Origin: Alphaproteobacteria bacterium
GTDB lineage: Bacteria > Pseudomonadota > Alphaproteobacteria > Micropepsales > Micropepsaceae
Length of the DNA stretch: 35,491 bases
Assembly (NCBI GenBank): GCA_947474645.1
Contig: CANJJD010000026.1
Span: 1 to 35,491 of the forward strand
Direction: 5' to 3'
Shown here: piece by piece, positions 15,802-24,153 of the stretch
Layout: each line of letters opens with the position of its first letter
Numbering within the stretch: the first letter of the stretch is position 1
Position numbers and translations under genes: made by a program
Notes under the pieces: model-generated
Told to the model about the DNA's origin: nothing
Database searches by the model: none
The model's input: the letters and a program-made list of their open reading frames with translations, nothing else

Positions 15802-15818
15802 GGCGCCAGGAGTTGGGC

Positions 15819-16343
15819 ATGTCCAAAAAAGTCTTCATCAGCCATTCCAGCAAGGATGCCAAGATCGCCAGCGCCATCTGCGCGGCGCTGGAAGCGCGCG
15901 GCCATCACTGCTGGATGTCCTCGCGCGACATCAAGCCCGGCGAGAATTTCCAGGGCACCATCGTGCGCGCTATCCGCGAGGCTGGGGTGATGGTGCTGGT
16001 GTTCTCCGCCAACGCCAACAATTCCGACGAGATCAAGAAGGAAATGGCGCTCGCCAGCCAGTCGCGCAAGATGGTGATCCCGGTCCGGGCCGAAGACGTC
16101 ATGCCTTCCGAGGATTTCACCTATGAGCTGGCGACCCGCCAGTGGATCGACATGTTCACCGACTGGGAAAAGTCGATCGAGGTCCTGTCCGACCAGGTCG
16201 GCGAAGCGGTGCCGCGCGCCGATACCGGCGTTCGCCCGGCGCCGCCGCCTTCGGCGCCTGAGAACCACAAAAGCCGGGCGCCGGTTTTTGCCATTGTCGC
16301 CGCCCTGCTGCTGGCCGGCGGCGCCGCCGCTTTCTGGTCGTAG
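15819..16343 (+). CDS. TIR-domain protein with C-terminal membrane anchor, ended by an amber codon
   Basis: A 174-residue product. Residues 3-130 are a bacterial TIR domain: KVFISHSSKD first strand, a BB-loop-like SSRDIKPGENF (35-44), and Glu75 in NNSDEIKKEMALAS at the place of the NADase glutamate of other TIRs. A proline-rich linker (residues 138-148) precedes one membrane helix (about 155-173), after which TAG occurs at 16341-16343. The frame stays open beyond the TAG to 16817, so the intact gene was probably longer. TIR proteins can signal or cleave NAD+; here the TIR domain would face the cytoplasm. No known defence genes adjoin it. Confidence 0.85.
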   Translation: MSKKVFISHSSKDAKIASAICAALEARGHHCWMSSRDIKPGENFQGTIVRAIREAGVMVLVFSANANNSDEIKKEMALASQSRKMVIPVRAEDVMPSEDFTYELATRQWIDMFTDWEKSIEVLSDQVGEAVPRADTGVRPAPPPSAPENHKSRAPVFAIVAALLLAGGAAAFWS

Positions 16344-16817
16344 CGGCAGCCCGCGCCGTCATCTTCTGCTCCGGCCGCCATGATGCAGTCAGCGCCGGTC
16401 GCTTCGACCGCACCGGCTGCCCCGCCTGCGTCCGGATCCGGCATGGATGCCCAACTGGAAAGCCAGTTGTGGGATTCGGTGAAGAGCAGCGACGATGTTT
16501 CGGTGGTGCAGTCCTATCTGGACAAGTATCCCAACGGCACCTTCACGGCAGTGGCCAAGGCCCGGCTGGCGGCGCTGAACAACCCGTCGCAGGCGGCAAG
16601 GGCGCGTCCCGCCAATCCCCTGGCCTCGATGGATGCCGAGATCGCCGCGATGTACAAGCGGGCGCGGGCCAATGCGGTCGATACCTCGGCCGTCGCCGAT
16701 GAACAGAGCGCCTGGCTGGCCCGCCGCGCCGGCTGCGGCGGCGATCCCGGATGCCTGCGCCAAAGCTATGCCGAGCGGCGCGCCGAACTGAGCCGCTGGA
16801 TCACCGGCGGCGAATAG
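16344..16817 (+). pseudogene. In-frame continuation of the TIR gene: LprI-like C-terminal region
   Basis: This 157-codon stretch is in the same frame as the TIR gene, directly after its TAG. It begins RQPAPSSSAPAAMMQ, an extracytoplasmic-type linker. A helical segment follows (QLWDSVKSSDDVSVVQSYL then DKYPNGTFTAVAKARL), like those in bacterial caspase-like and Sel1 proteins, and then an LprI/DUF1311-type motif (EQSAWLARRAGCGGDPGCL). The ATG at 16380 has no clear ribosome site. It is most simply the detached periplasmic part of the TIR protein, made only by readthrough if at all. Confidence 0.65.
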
Positions 16818-16850
16818 GCCCAACCCCTTGGCCAGACAGAATATTATTGT

Positions 16851-16875
16851 TATTCGATAAATTAGTTGCCGAATA
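16851..16875. repeat. Inverted repeat TATTCG-N13-CGAATA
   Basis: A perfect 6+6 bp dyad in an AT-rich patch that stands out from the GC-rich surroundings, 46 bp before the DUF2975 gene. It could be the operator for the XRE regulator encoded downstream. Confidence 0.35.
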
Positions 16876-16921
16876 TCAATAAGGATGGTATTGAAGCCCG
16901 ATAAATCAAAAGGGGCTTCCA

Positions 16922-17461
16922 ATGGCCAACAAGCATCATCTGTTCCTCATCACCGGCTGGGCGCTGAACGCCGCCATGCTGATCAGCCTGGCCCTGACGG
17001 CCGTGCTGGTGTTGGCCTTCGGCGTTTGCGCCTTGGCCGGGGCGGGGCTTATCCACCTGCCCATCCCGCTTGAGGACCTGAAGGACATCAAGGACGTTCC
17101 GCTGACCCTGGTCTTCCTGGCGGGCGCGGTGGCCTGTGCCTCCGGCGTGTTCCTGCTGGCCCTCCTGACCCTGATGCTGCTGATGACGGGCCGGATCGTG
17201 AAGAGCGCAGACCAGGATCCCTTTGTGGAGGACAATGCGCGGCGGCTGATGCAGATCGGCTGGCTGCTGGTGGCGATGCAGGCGGTGGGCCTTGGCGCCG
17301 GCATGATCATGGCGCTGTTTCCCAAGCCCGTCAGAGATCATGTCCAGGCCGGATTCGATTTCTCCCCCGTTGGCCTCCTGGCGGTGTTGCTGATCTTCGT
17401 GCTGGCGCAGATCTTCCGCCGCGGCGCCCAGATGCGCGATGAACTGGAAGGCACCGTATGA
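16922..17461 (+). CDS. DUF2975 membrane protein
   Basis: A 179-residue inner-membrane protein with four hydrophobic segments (about residues 10-38, 58-85, 108-133 and 146-163). The loop RIVKSADQDPFVEDNARRLMQIGW is the DUF2975 signature region; here VKSADQDPFVEDNARRL is seen between helices 2 and 3. DUF2975 genes are usually followed by a small YozG-like XRE regulator, as here, with the ATG of the next gene overlapping this stop. The function is unknown. Confidence 0.82.
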   Translation: MANKHHLFLITGWALNAAMLISLALTAVLVLAFGVCALAGAGLIHLPIPLEDLKDIKDVPLTLVFLAGAVACASGVFLLALLTLMLLMTGRIVKSADQDPFVEDNARRLMQIGWLLVAMQAVGLGAGMIMALFPKPVRDHVQAGFDFSPVGLLAVLLIFVLAQIFRRGAQMRDELEGTV

Positions 17462-17673
17462 TGGAAATCATCGTCAAGCTGGACGATATGCTCCATGCCC
17501 GGCGCATGACCCTGACCGAGCTGGCGGAGAAGGTGGACATCACCCTGGCCAACCTGTCCATCCTCAAGACCGGCAAGGCCAAGGCGATCCGCTTTTCCAC
17601 CTTGGCATCGATCTGCGAGGCGCTGGATTGCCAGCCGGGCGATGTGCTGGGCTTTGGCGAACCGGCGGAGTGA
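17458..17673 (+). CDS. YozG-like XRE/Cro-type transcriptional regulator
   Basis: A 71-residue DNA-binding protein that is essentially one helix-turn-helix domain: KLDDMLHARRMTLTELAEKV, ITLANLSILKTGKAKAIRF, then LASICEALDCQPGDVLGF. The layout is that of the small regulators that accompany DUF2975 membrane proteins. It starts at ATG 17458, overlapping the DUF2975 stop (ATGATG). It probably controls its own two-gene unit, perhaps through the dyad at 16851-16875. Confidence 0.85.
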   Translation: MMEIIVKLDDMLHARRMTLTELAEKVDITLANLSILKTGKAKAIRFSTLASICEALDCQPGDVLGFGEPAE

Positions 17674-17676
17674 GCC

Positions 17677-18663
17677 TCAGCTTTTGGTGCGAATCTTCGC
17701 CGCCTTGGCGCATTCGGCCAACACGGTGAAATAGCGCGCCACGCCATCGGCGCCGATAATGAAGGGGCTGGGATCGCTGGGTTTGCGCACCCAGCGGCTG
17801 CGGATCCAGGCCTGGTCGTACATGGAATGGTTGGAGAAGACGATGGTGGCGCCCGCCGCCTTGGCCGCGGCGGCAATCTTTTCCGTCGAGGCGATATAGG
17901 TGTCGAAGCGCGCCTTGCTGCGCGGGAAGTTGAAGCCCATGCCGCCGGAATAGGCCACCGTCATGGTCTTGCCGTGATCCTTGACCGGGAACAGGTAGGA
18001 CAGGGTGCCCAAAGTGTGGCCCGGCGTCTTGATGATGGTAATGGTCTGGTCGCCCAGGGTCAGTTGCTGGCCATCCTTGGCTTCGATGTCGCGCTTGGGC
18101 TTTCCGCCCGGCTTGTCCCGACCTTTCTCGATCGCGTCCCAATCGGCGGCATCCATGATGACACGGGCGCCATACTTGTCCTGCAGCATCCTGGCGCCTT
18201 CGTCATGGTCGCCATGGCCATGGCTGATGATGACATATTTGATGTCGGCGGGATTGAGACCGAGCTTCTTGAGGCCATCCACGATCTCCGCCTCGGCGGC
18301 ATAGTTGAACATCGTGTCGATCAGGATGATGCCGGCGCTGGTCTTGATCGCCCAACTGCTATGTTCCTTGGTGCCGACAAAATAGACATTGTCGAACACC
18401 TGGGCCGGTTCCGCATACCAGGTGTCGCGCGCCGGGATCGGCCGGGGCTTGCCGGAGGCGACCGCGCGCATCATCGCGAGGGTGGGATCGGCGCCGTCCG
18501 AAGGCTGGACGCACAGCACATTCAAGGTGCCGGAAAAATCCAGCCCGGCCGCTTTCTGCGCCGCCAGCACATGGCCGTCCACGGTGTCGGGTACTTGCGC
18601 ACCTGCGCCCGCAAGGCCCAGGCCCGCCGTCATCACCAATGCTGCTGAGAATTTCCTGCCCAT
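17677..18663 (-). CDS. Exported metallo-beta-lactamase-fold hydrolase
   Basis: A 328-residue protein with a signal peptide (about 1-22, GLAGAGAQ). The zinc motif HGHGDH is at 148-153 (IISHGHGDHDEG), with further ligands likely in TPGHTLGTLS and FSNHSMYD. The order resembles periplasmic subclass-B3-like MBL proteins, but the substrate is unknown and beta-lactamase activity should not be assumed. GGGGAG precedes the ATG at 18663. It lies 3 bp from the convergent XRE gene. The dimethylformamidase-like gene ends 91 bp upstream on the same strand, so co-transcription is possible. Confidence 0.85.
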   Translation of the reverse strand: MGRKFSAALVMTAGLGLAGAGAQVPDTVDGHVLAAQKAAGLDFSGTLNVLCVQPSDGADPTLAMMRAVASGKPRPIPARDTWYAEPAQVFDNVYFVGTKEHSSWAIKTSAGIILIDTMFNYAAEAEIVDGLKKLGLNPADIKYVIISHGHGDHDEGARMLQDKYGARVIMDAADWDAIEKGRDKPGGKPKRDIEAKDGQQLTLGDQTITIIKTPGHTLGTLSYLFPVKDHGKTMTVAYSGGMGFNFPRSKARFDTYIASTEKIAAAAKAAGATIVFSNHSMYDQAWIRSRWVRKPSDPSPFIIGADGVARYFTVLAECAKAAKIRTKS

Positions 18664-18754
18664 GATTATCTCCCCTTGTTGCCGGCTTTATGCCTTGGGG
18701 CAATCGGACCATGAAAAGAGGCGCGGTTCAACGCCTGTCCGCGCCTGGGATGGC

Positions 18755-20893
18755 CTAGGCGATGAAGCGGGTCACCACGTTGCGCAGCAAAGTGGAAACC
18801 GGATTGTCGAAATTGTTCCAGGGCAGGCTGCCGCAAAAGGTGATGGAGCCGGTGGAAAATACCGCGCCGCCCTTGGCCGTTTCGAAATAGACCATGTCGG
18901 CGCGGATCAGGGGATCGGGCGCGTTGCTGGGCAGCGCATAGGCGGTCGGGACCAGAAGGTCTTCCAGGGTGACGCCGAAATGGGCCTGATGGCCTTCCGA
19001 ACGTGCGAGCAGCCTTGTGTTGGGCGGGGTGCCGAGCAGGGGATCGGCGCGGTCGAGCTCGAAGCCTGCGGCGCCGCCGCCGGAGAATCCGAACCCGCCG
19101 AAGGTCTCGCCGTCAACACCGTCGAAGATCCAGGCAAGGTCCGCTGCATAAGAGTCCGGCATGCGGCGATAGTGGGAGCCTTCAAAGCGGCCCTGAGCGG
19201 TGAAGCCGACACCCACCAGGCGTTGCGGCGCGCGATCCTGGCGCCGCCATAGGCCGCCATAGCCGCCATCGAAGGCGTGATAATACTCGCCGGGATCGGC
19301 GGCCCAGGCGCGGGTGCCGCCCTCGGAGCGGCGAAGCTCCAACGTGTCGGGCACGGCAGCCGAGGCGGCGACACGCCAGTAAAAGCCGTTGCCGCCGAGA
19401 TAACAGAGCCGGCCGCCTTCGCCCAGCCAGTCGCGCAAGGCGTTGAGGGTGCCCGGCGTCTGGTATTCCGGATGCGTCCCTGTCAGCACGCAAGCATAGC
19501 GCGACAGCAAGCCGACCCCTTCGCGCTCCAGGTCATGGTCGGTGATCGCATCCCAGGCGATGCCCATGGCATCGAGCCAGGCGGCGAGATGCATGTCGGC
19601 CGGGAAGTGGCGCAGCCCCGATCCCTTGCGATCGACATAGGCCATCTGGCCGGCCCGCAAGGTCAGCACTGGGCGGCGCAGCGACGAGAAGGCGACGCCG
19701 GAGCCGTCGCGGTGAAAATTGTAGGTGGAAAGACCGAACTCCTTGTGTTCGGCGGGATGGTGAGGATAGACGCCCCATTCGGCGCGGCGGGCGCGAAATT
19801 CGTCATCGAAATTGTCGCGCTCGAAATTGGCATAGACCTGGTAGGTGTAGGTTGGAAACAGGATGGCGACTTTTGCCGTGGCCGTATCGGTGGGCGGAAG
19901 GATGAACACCGGCACGATGTCCTGTTCGCTGCCTGATTTCAGGCGGATGCCATAGACACCGCTGGGCAGGCCGGCCGGCACCTCGAAAACGAAATCCGTC
20001 TCCCAGCCGCAATCATACAAATCGTCGTCGTGAAAATGCACGGCGGCGTATTGATCGGGCGCGTCGGCCCAGTTGAGGACGTCACCGCGCCAGGAGGCGC
20101 CGCGCATGGCGCGGGTCGGCAGGTTGACCAATGCGCCATGCAGCCCAAGCGGGCCGCGATCGGAAATTTTCTGGGTGGGAATGTCCAGGCTGAAATCCCA
20201 CCAGGCGATGACGTCGGCGCCGGGCTCAATCGGCTTTGCCGCATCCACCGCGCCTTTCAGCAACAACGGATGCTCCAGCCGACCGTTCAGATGGCCGCGG
20301 AAAGCCGGCCCTGCCGGCGCGGCGGCCAGCAGCATGGTCGTGGGCAGATCAATGGCCGCCGAGAGCTGTGCTTCACCGCTGCCATCCACGCCCCAGTCGG
20401 CCGTCAGTGGGATTTGCAGCAGCCGCAGTGCGCCGCCGGCGTAGATCACGCGCAACTCGTACCAGCGCCGCTCCAGCATCGGCGCGGCGACGCGGGCGAT
20501 GGCTTCGCCCACCCGCAATTCGGCGCCCGCCTGGGTCACATATAAAGAAAGCCCTTTGCCGCCGACCCAGCTCAAGACCGCCTGGGGCCGATCCAGCAGC
20601 CAGGGCTGCACCCGTATGCTGAGGGTCCATTCCTTAGGCAATACCAGCCGGTCCAGCGGCAGCACGCCATGCGATCCGTTCTGGATCGCCTGCACGCGGC
20701 CGGGATAACGCCCTGCAAAACCGGCGGGCACATTTTCAAACACCTGGCCGGGCCCGGCCGGATTGGGATCGGCGCTGCGAATGCGCACCAGGTCTGCCTG
20801 ATAGGCCGCGCTGCTGGAAACCTTGACCGCGATACTCCCGCCGGCCCGGACAGACCAGCGGTCGGTATAGGCGATCAGCGGCGACGCATTCAT
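18755..20893 (-). CDS. N,N-dimethylformamidase large-subunit-like protein
   Basis: A 712-residue soluble protein. An N-terminal Ig-like/jelly-roll half (about 1-330, with ADVIAWWDFSLDIPTQKISD) leads to an alpha/beta half with ILFPTYTYQVYANFERD, GLSTYNFHRDGSG, CVLTGTHPEYQTPGTLNAL and YLGGNGFYWRV. This architecture and these motifs match the beta (large) subunit of bacterial DMFase, an iron enzyme with Tyr/Tyr/Glu ligands; the Glu of THPEY is a plausible ligand. Characterised DMFase also has a small subunit of about 130 residues, and none is seen here, so the true substrate may be another amide. Its ATG overlaps the aminotransferase stop. Confidence 0.78.
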   Translation of the reverse strand: MNASPLIAYTDRWSVRAGGSIAVKVSSSAAYQADLVRIRSADPNPAGPGQVFENVPAGFAGRYPGRVQAIQNGSHGVLPLDRLVLPKEWTLSIRVQPWLLDRPQAVLSWVGGKGLSLYVTQAGAELRVGEAIARVAAPMLERRWYELRVIYAGGALRLLQIPLTADWGVDGSGEAQLSAAIDLPTTMLLAAAPAGPAFRGHLNGRLEHPLLLKGAVDAAKPIEPGADVIAWWDFSLDIPTQKISDRGPLGLHGALVNLPTRAMRGASWRGDVLNWADAPDQYAAVHFHDDDLYDCGWETDFVFEVPAGLPSGVYGIRLKSGSEQDIVPVFILPPTDTATAKVAILFPTYTYQVYANFERDNFDDEFRARRAEWGVYPHHPAEHKEFGLSTYNFHRDGSGVAFSSLRRPVLTLRAGQMAYVDRKGSGLRHFPADMHLAAWLDAMGIAWDAITDHDLEREGVGLLSRYACVLTGTHPEYQTPGTLNALRDWLGEGGRLCYLGGNGFYWRVAASAAVPDTLELRRSEGGTRAWAADPGEYYHAFDGGYGGLWRRQDRAPQRLVGVGFTAQGRFEGSHYRRMPDSYAADLAWIFDGVDGETFGGFGFSGGGAAGFELDRADPLLGTPPNTRLLARSEGHQAHFGVTLEDLLVPTAYALPSNAPDPLIRADMVYFETAKGGAVFSTGSITFCGSLPWNNFDNPVSTLLRNVVTRFIA

Positions 20894-22236
20894 GTGCGCT
20901 CCGTGCGCTCGACGGCGGCCAGGGCGCGGGTGAAGCGGGCAAACAGCTCGTCCACCTCGGCCTCGGTAATGATCAAAGGCGGGGCGAAGTTGATGCTGTC
21001 TTTCACCACCCGCAGCAACAGGCCTTCGGCCATCATGGCATCCTGCATCGCCCGGCCGCGCGCGCCGACATTGTCCGGCAGGCTGTGCAATTGCACCGCG
21101 CCGCCCAGGCCAACGCCGCGGGTGTTGAACACCATGGGATGACCATCCAGCGAGGCCAGATGCTTCAGCAGCCGCGGGCCGACGCGACGGACATGACCCA
21201 GCAGATCCCGCTCCTCGATGATCTCGATCGTGCGCAGCGCCACCGCGGCGGCCACCGGATGGCCGCCATAGGTTGCGGCATGGGAAAAGATGCCTTCCTC
21301 GTCCGAGCCGCGCTCCAGCGCGTCATAGAAATCGCCGTCCATCACAATCGCCGAAATCGGGAAATAGGCGGCGGACAGCGCCTTGGCCAGGGTCATGCAA
21401 TCGGGCCGGAATCCGAAGGTCTGCGCCGCGAACATGCTGCCGGTGCGGCAGAAGCCGTTGATCACTTCGTCGTCGAACAACAGCACGCCATAGCGGTCCA
21501 GCAGCCCGCGCAGTCCCGGCAGATAGCCGACAGGCGGCACCACGCATCCCGCGCTGAAGGACACCGGATCCAGGATCATGGCGCCCACCGTTGCGGGGCC
21601 CGCCTGTTCGATGGCCTGTTCGATCTCGGCCAGCATGCGCGCGCTGAATTCCGCTTCGCTCTCGCCGGGAAGCGCGGCGTTGACATAATCGGGCTGGCTG
21701 ACGGTGATGACCTCGTCCATCGGCAGGTTGAAGGCGCGCGCTGTGCCGGGAAATCCGCCCAGCGGGGCCGTCGTCACCGTGGCGCCATGGTAGCTGAGGG
21801 CGCGGGCGATTATCTTGACGCGCTTGGGTTCGCCGCGATGGCCATTGCGAAAGCGCATGAACTTGATGAGGAAGTCGTTGGCTTCGGAGCCCGTGGAGCC
21901 GAACGTCACCCGCGCATTGGCCATCGGCGCCATCGCGGCGAGTTTCTCGCCCAGCGCCAGCGCCGCCGGAACGGTCCGGTACAAGCCCGACGCATAGGCG
22001 GGCAGTTGATGCATCTGGCGGACCGCCGCCTCGACCAGTTCCGGATCGGAAAAGCCCAGCGCCGCGCTGTAGAAGGAGGAGGTGCCCTCGATATACTCGC
22101 GGCCGTTTTCATCGATCAGGAAGATGCCCCGGCCCTTTTCGATCACCATCGGGCGGGTGGTGCGCGCCTGGCGCAGGTTGGTGAAACCGATCAGGGTGGC
22201 GTTGTCAGGAGCGTTGCCGCGGTGGGAGATGGGCAT
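20890..22236 (-). CDS. Class III PLP-dependent aminotransferase
   Basis: A 448-residue cytoplasmic enzyme of the omega-amine/amino-acid transaminase group. Landmarks are [11 protein letters not shown] (phosphate-binding turn, 112-122), SYHGAT (148-153), FDDEV with Asp256 for the pyridine nitrogen, and the PLP-binding Lys285 in [15 protein letters not shown]. The usual GFGR after DEV reads NGFCRTG here. The amino donor is unknown. It is the first gene of a minus-strand pair with the dimethylformamidase-like protein (4-bp ATGA overlap), so a role in using an amine or amino acid released by that enzyme is a reasonable inference. Confidence 0.9.
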   Translation of the reverse strand: MPISHRGNAPDNATLIGFTNLRQARTTRPMVIEKGRGIFLIDENGREYIEGTSSFYSAALGFSDPELVEAAVRQMHQLPAYASGLYRTVPAALALGEKLAAMAPMANARVTFGSTGSEANDFLIKFMRFRNGHRGEPKRVKIIARALSYHGATVTTAPLGGFPGTARAFNLPMDEVITVSQPDYVNAALPGESEAEFSARMLAEIEQAIEQAGPATVGAMILDPVSFSAGCVVPPVGYLPGLRGLLDRYGVLLFDDEVINGFCRTGSMFAAQTFGFRPDCMTLAKALSAAYFPISAIVMDGDFYDALERGSDEEGIFSHAATYGGHPVAAAVALRTIEIIEERDLLGHVRRVGPRLLKHLASLDGHPMVFNTRGVGLGGAVQLHSLPDNVGARGRAMQDAMMAEGLLLRVVKDSINFAPPLIITEAEVDELFARFTRALAAVERTERT

Positions 22237-22350
22237 GATGACCTTGCCTGGAGCGGTGTAAAAAAGCGAAAATGGAACAACTAATCTGGCTCGATCCTAG
22301 GCAGGACCGATTGGAAGGGAAAGGTCTGGCAAGCGTGGGGGTGGGATTGG

Positions 22351-22376
22351 CGAAAACAGCCTTTGGGCTGTTTTCG
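22351..22376. repeat. Perfect hairpin of unknown role
   Basis: CGAAAACAGCC (22351-22361), loop TTTG, and GGCTGTTTTCG (22366-22376) form an 11-bp perfect stem in the 268-bp gap between the aminotransferase gene and tRNA-Ser. It lacks a good T run on either strand. Nothing else in the gap (22237-22504) looks coding. Confidence 0.5.
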
Positions 22377-22468
22377 TCCTCGCGTTGCTCGGATCGTCGC
22401 TGACGCGCCGCCCCAAAACGGCTGCCGCCATTTTGTCGAACAGGCCTTCTTATCCTCAGCCATGCGCG

Positions 22469-22507
22469 CCAATAAAAAAGGGCCCGCAAGGGACCCTTTT
22501 TTATTGG
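22469..22507 (-). terminator. Terminator of tRNA-Ser
   Basis: CCAATAAAAAAGGG (22469-22482) and CCCTTTTTTATTGG (22494-22507) are fully complementary and enclose GC-rich bases. On the minus strand this gives a stem flanked by A and T tracts directly after the tRNA, and it shares the CCA end. Confidence 0.8.
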
Positions 22508-22594
22508 CGGACAGGGTGGGATTCGAACCCACGATACCCTTGCAGGTATGCCGCATTTCGAGTGCGGTGCCATCGACCACTCGACCACCTGTCC
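22505..22594 (-). tRNA. tRNA-Ser (anticodon CGA)
   Basis: On the minus strand the acceptor stem GGACAGG pairs with CCTGTCC, followed by G and an encoded CCA. The anticodon stem CCGCA/TGCGG encloses CTCGAAA with CGA as anticodon. A long variable arm (ATACCTGCAAGGGTAT) and the T-arm GTGGGTTCGAATCCCAC are those of a class II serine tRNA. Confidence 0.96.
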
Positions 22595-22636
22595 ACCGGC
22601 GGTGATAAGGGAGGGCGTTGCGCAAGGCAAGCTTCT

Positions 22637-23446
22637 TTAGTTGTCGAAAATCCTGTTCAATTCCTTGCCCGATGCCGCGCCGGCCAAGCCCGCAAAGGAG
22701 CCGTCCTGCATCGCCTGCGCCGCCGCCTGCACCGCGCCCCAGGCCACCCGCGCCAGCGCGCCGCCCACGCTGATGCGCCGCACGCCCAGCGCCGCCAGTT
22801 CGGCCACCGAAAGTCCCGGTCCCATCATCAGCACATTGACCGGTTTGGGCGCCACCGCCCGCACCATGGCGGTGATGTCGTCCTTGTTTTTCACGCCCGG
22901 CGCATACAGGCAGTCGGCGCCGGCCTCCGCGAACGCCACCAGCCGGTCGATGGCGCCGCGCACCGCCCCCGCATCGCTCAAAAGACCTTCGGTGCGGGCC
23001 ACCAGGATCACGTCCTGTCCGGAAGCGTCGATCGCGGAGCGCGCCGCGCGGATACGCTCCACCGCCAGCGGCAATTCATGCAACCCCACGCCGCCCGGCT
23101 TGCTGTCCTCGATGGAAAGCCCGGCCACGCCGGTCTGGATGGCCAGGGCCACATTGGCGGCCACGCCTTCGGGCGCCACGGCAAAGCCGGATTCAAAATC
23201 GGCGTTGACCGGCAGATTCACCGCCGCGCACAGCGCGGTCAGATGCGCCAATGTATCGTCTCGCGTCACGCCATAATCGGGCCGGCCGATGGTCCAGGCA
23301 TGGCCGGAGCTGGTCGAGGCCAAAGCGGAAAATCCCATGTGCTGAAACAGTCGCGCGCTGCCGATGTCCCAGGGATTGGGTAGGACAAAACAGCCCTTTG
23401 CATGCAGCGCCCGGAATTGGGCGCGTTTGGCGGCGGTATCGGTCAT
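22637..23446 (-). CDS. Isocitrate lyase / PEP phosphomutase family enzyme
   Basis: A 269-residue soluble TIM-barrel enzyme. Motifs in order are VLPNPWDIGSARL (21-33), STSSGHAWTIGRPD, VNADFESGF (about 80-88) with metal-binding acids, LSIEDSKPGG and ILVARTEGL. The general family cleaves or forms C-C or P-C bonds next to a carboxylate (oxaloacetate, methylisocitrate, phosphonopyruvate). The KKCGH catalytic loop of true isocitrate lyases is absent, so this belongs to the oxaloacetate decarboxylase/phosphonomutase-like branch and its substrate is unknown. GGAGG precedes the ATG at 23446. Confidence 0.85.
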   Translation of the reverse strand: MTDTAAKRAQFRALHAKGCFVLPNPWDIGSARLFQHMGFSALASTSSGHAWTIGRPDYGVTRDDTLAHLTALCAAVNLPVNADFESGFAVAPEGVAANVALAIQTGVAGLSIEDSKPGGVGLHELPLAVERIRAARSAIDASGQDVILVARTEGLLSDAGAVRGAIDRLVAFAEAGADCLYAPGVKNKDDITAMVRAVAPKPVNVLMMGPGLSVAELAALGVRRISVGGALARVAWGAVQAAAQAMQDGSFAGLAGAASGKELNRIFDN

Positions 23447-23559
23447 GGCATCCTCCATAAGCCTCGCAATCTAGACCAAAACGCCCGGCGTTGAGCGCGG
23501 GGCCAAATCACACTAATGTCCCGCTCATGGGAGGCGCCCTTCGCCGGGTCCATAACAAG

Positions 23560-24153
23560 ATGAAAAATCGTGCGGCGATCATGGCTGTCATGGTGCTGGC
23601 GCTGGGCCTTGCCTGGCTGGCCTGGCATTTCCTGTTGTCGCCGCCCCGCACCCGCAATTCGGACGTCATCGCTTCATCCGCCACCCATGCCTATCAGTTC
23701 ATCGCGGCGCCTGACATCAGTTGGGACGCGGCCCGCGCCGCCGCGACCCAACTGTCATGGCAGGGCCATGCCGGCTATCTGGCCACCATCGACGATGCGG
23801 GCGAATACCAGTTCATCGTCGATCGCATCTTTCCCCATGCCTATCCCGACGTCACCTATCTGGGCGGGCGGCAGACCGCGCCGGGCGAATGGCGCTGGGT
23901 GACGGGCCCCGACGGCGCGGCCGATGGCGGCAAGGGGCTGCTGTTCTGGCGCGGCGACGAGCAGGGCATGATTCAGGGCTCGCGCTATGCCAACTGGATG
24001 TCCACCGCCTTCCAGCATGGCGGCAAGTGGGATGTCAGCAAAGTGTGCTGCGTTTCCATCTTCTCCTATGGCGTGCCGCAATTCTCCACCTCGCTGGGCA
24101 CTGGCGATGCCGAGGAGCATGTCGCCGGCTATGTGGTGGAATTCGGCGGCTAG
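23560..24153 (+). CDS. Membrane-anchored C-type-lectin-like protein
   Basis: A 197-residue protein. An uncleaved anchor or signal (about residues 6-26, MAVMVLALGLAWLAWHFLL) is followed by a C-type-lectin-like fold: TQLSWQGHAGYLATIDDAGE, TYLGGRQTAPGEWRWVTGPD and RYANWMSTAF. The motif order Gly-x-Leu-Ala-Thr ... Glu-Trp-x-Trp-Val ... Asn-Trp is that of lectin-like and sulfatase-modifying folds. A ligand cannot be named. The ATG at 23560 is chosen; an upstream ATG at 23527 would add 11 residues, and neither has a strong ribosome site. The stop shares CTAG with the convergent M81 gene. Confidence 0.72.
   Translation: MKNRAAIMAVMVLALGLAWLAWHFLLSPPRTRNSDVIASSATHAYQFIAAPDISWDAARAAATQLSWQGHAGYLATIDDAGEYQFIVDRIFPHAYPDVTYLGGRQTAPGEWRWVTGPDGAADGGKGLLFWRGDEQGMIQGSRYANWMSTAFQHGGKWDVSKVCCVSIFSYGVPQFSTSLGTGDAEEHVAGYVVEFGG

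Noticed and set aside
15819..17673. A known TIR-based defence system (such as Thoeris or CBASS)
   Set aside because: There is no ThsA-like effector, cyclase, Argonaute or nuclease nearby; the neighbours are rlmJ and a DUF2975/XRE pair.
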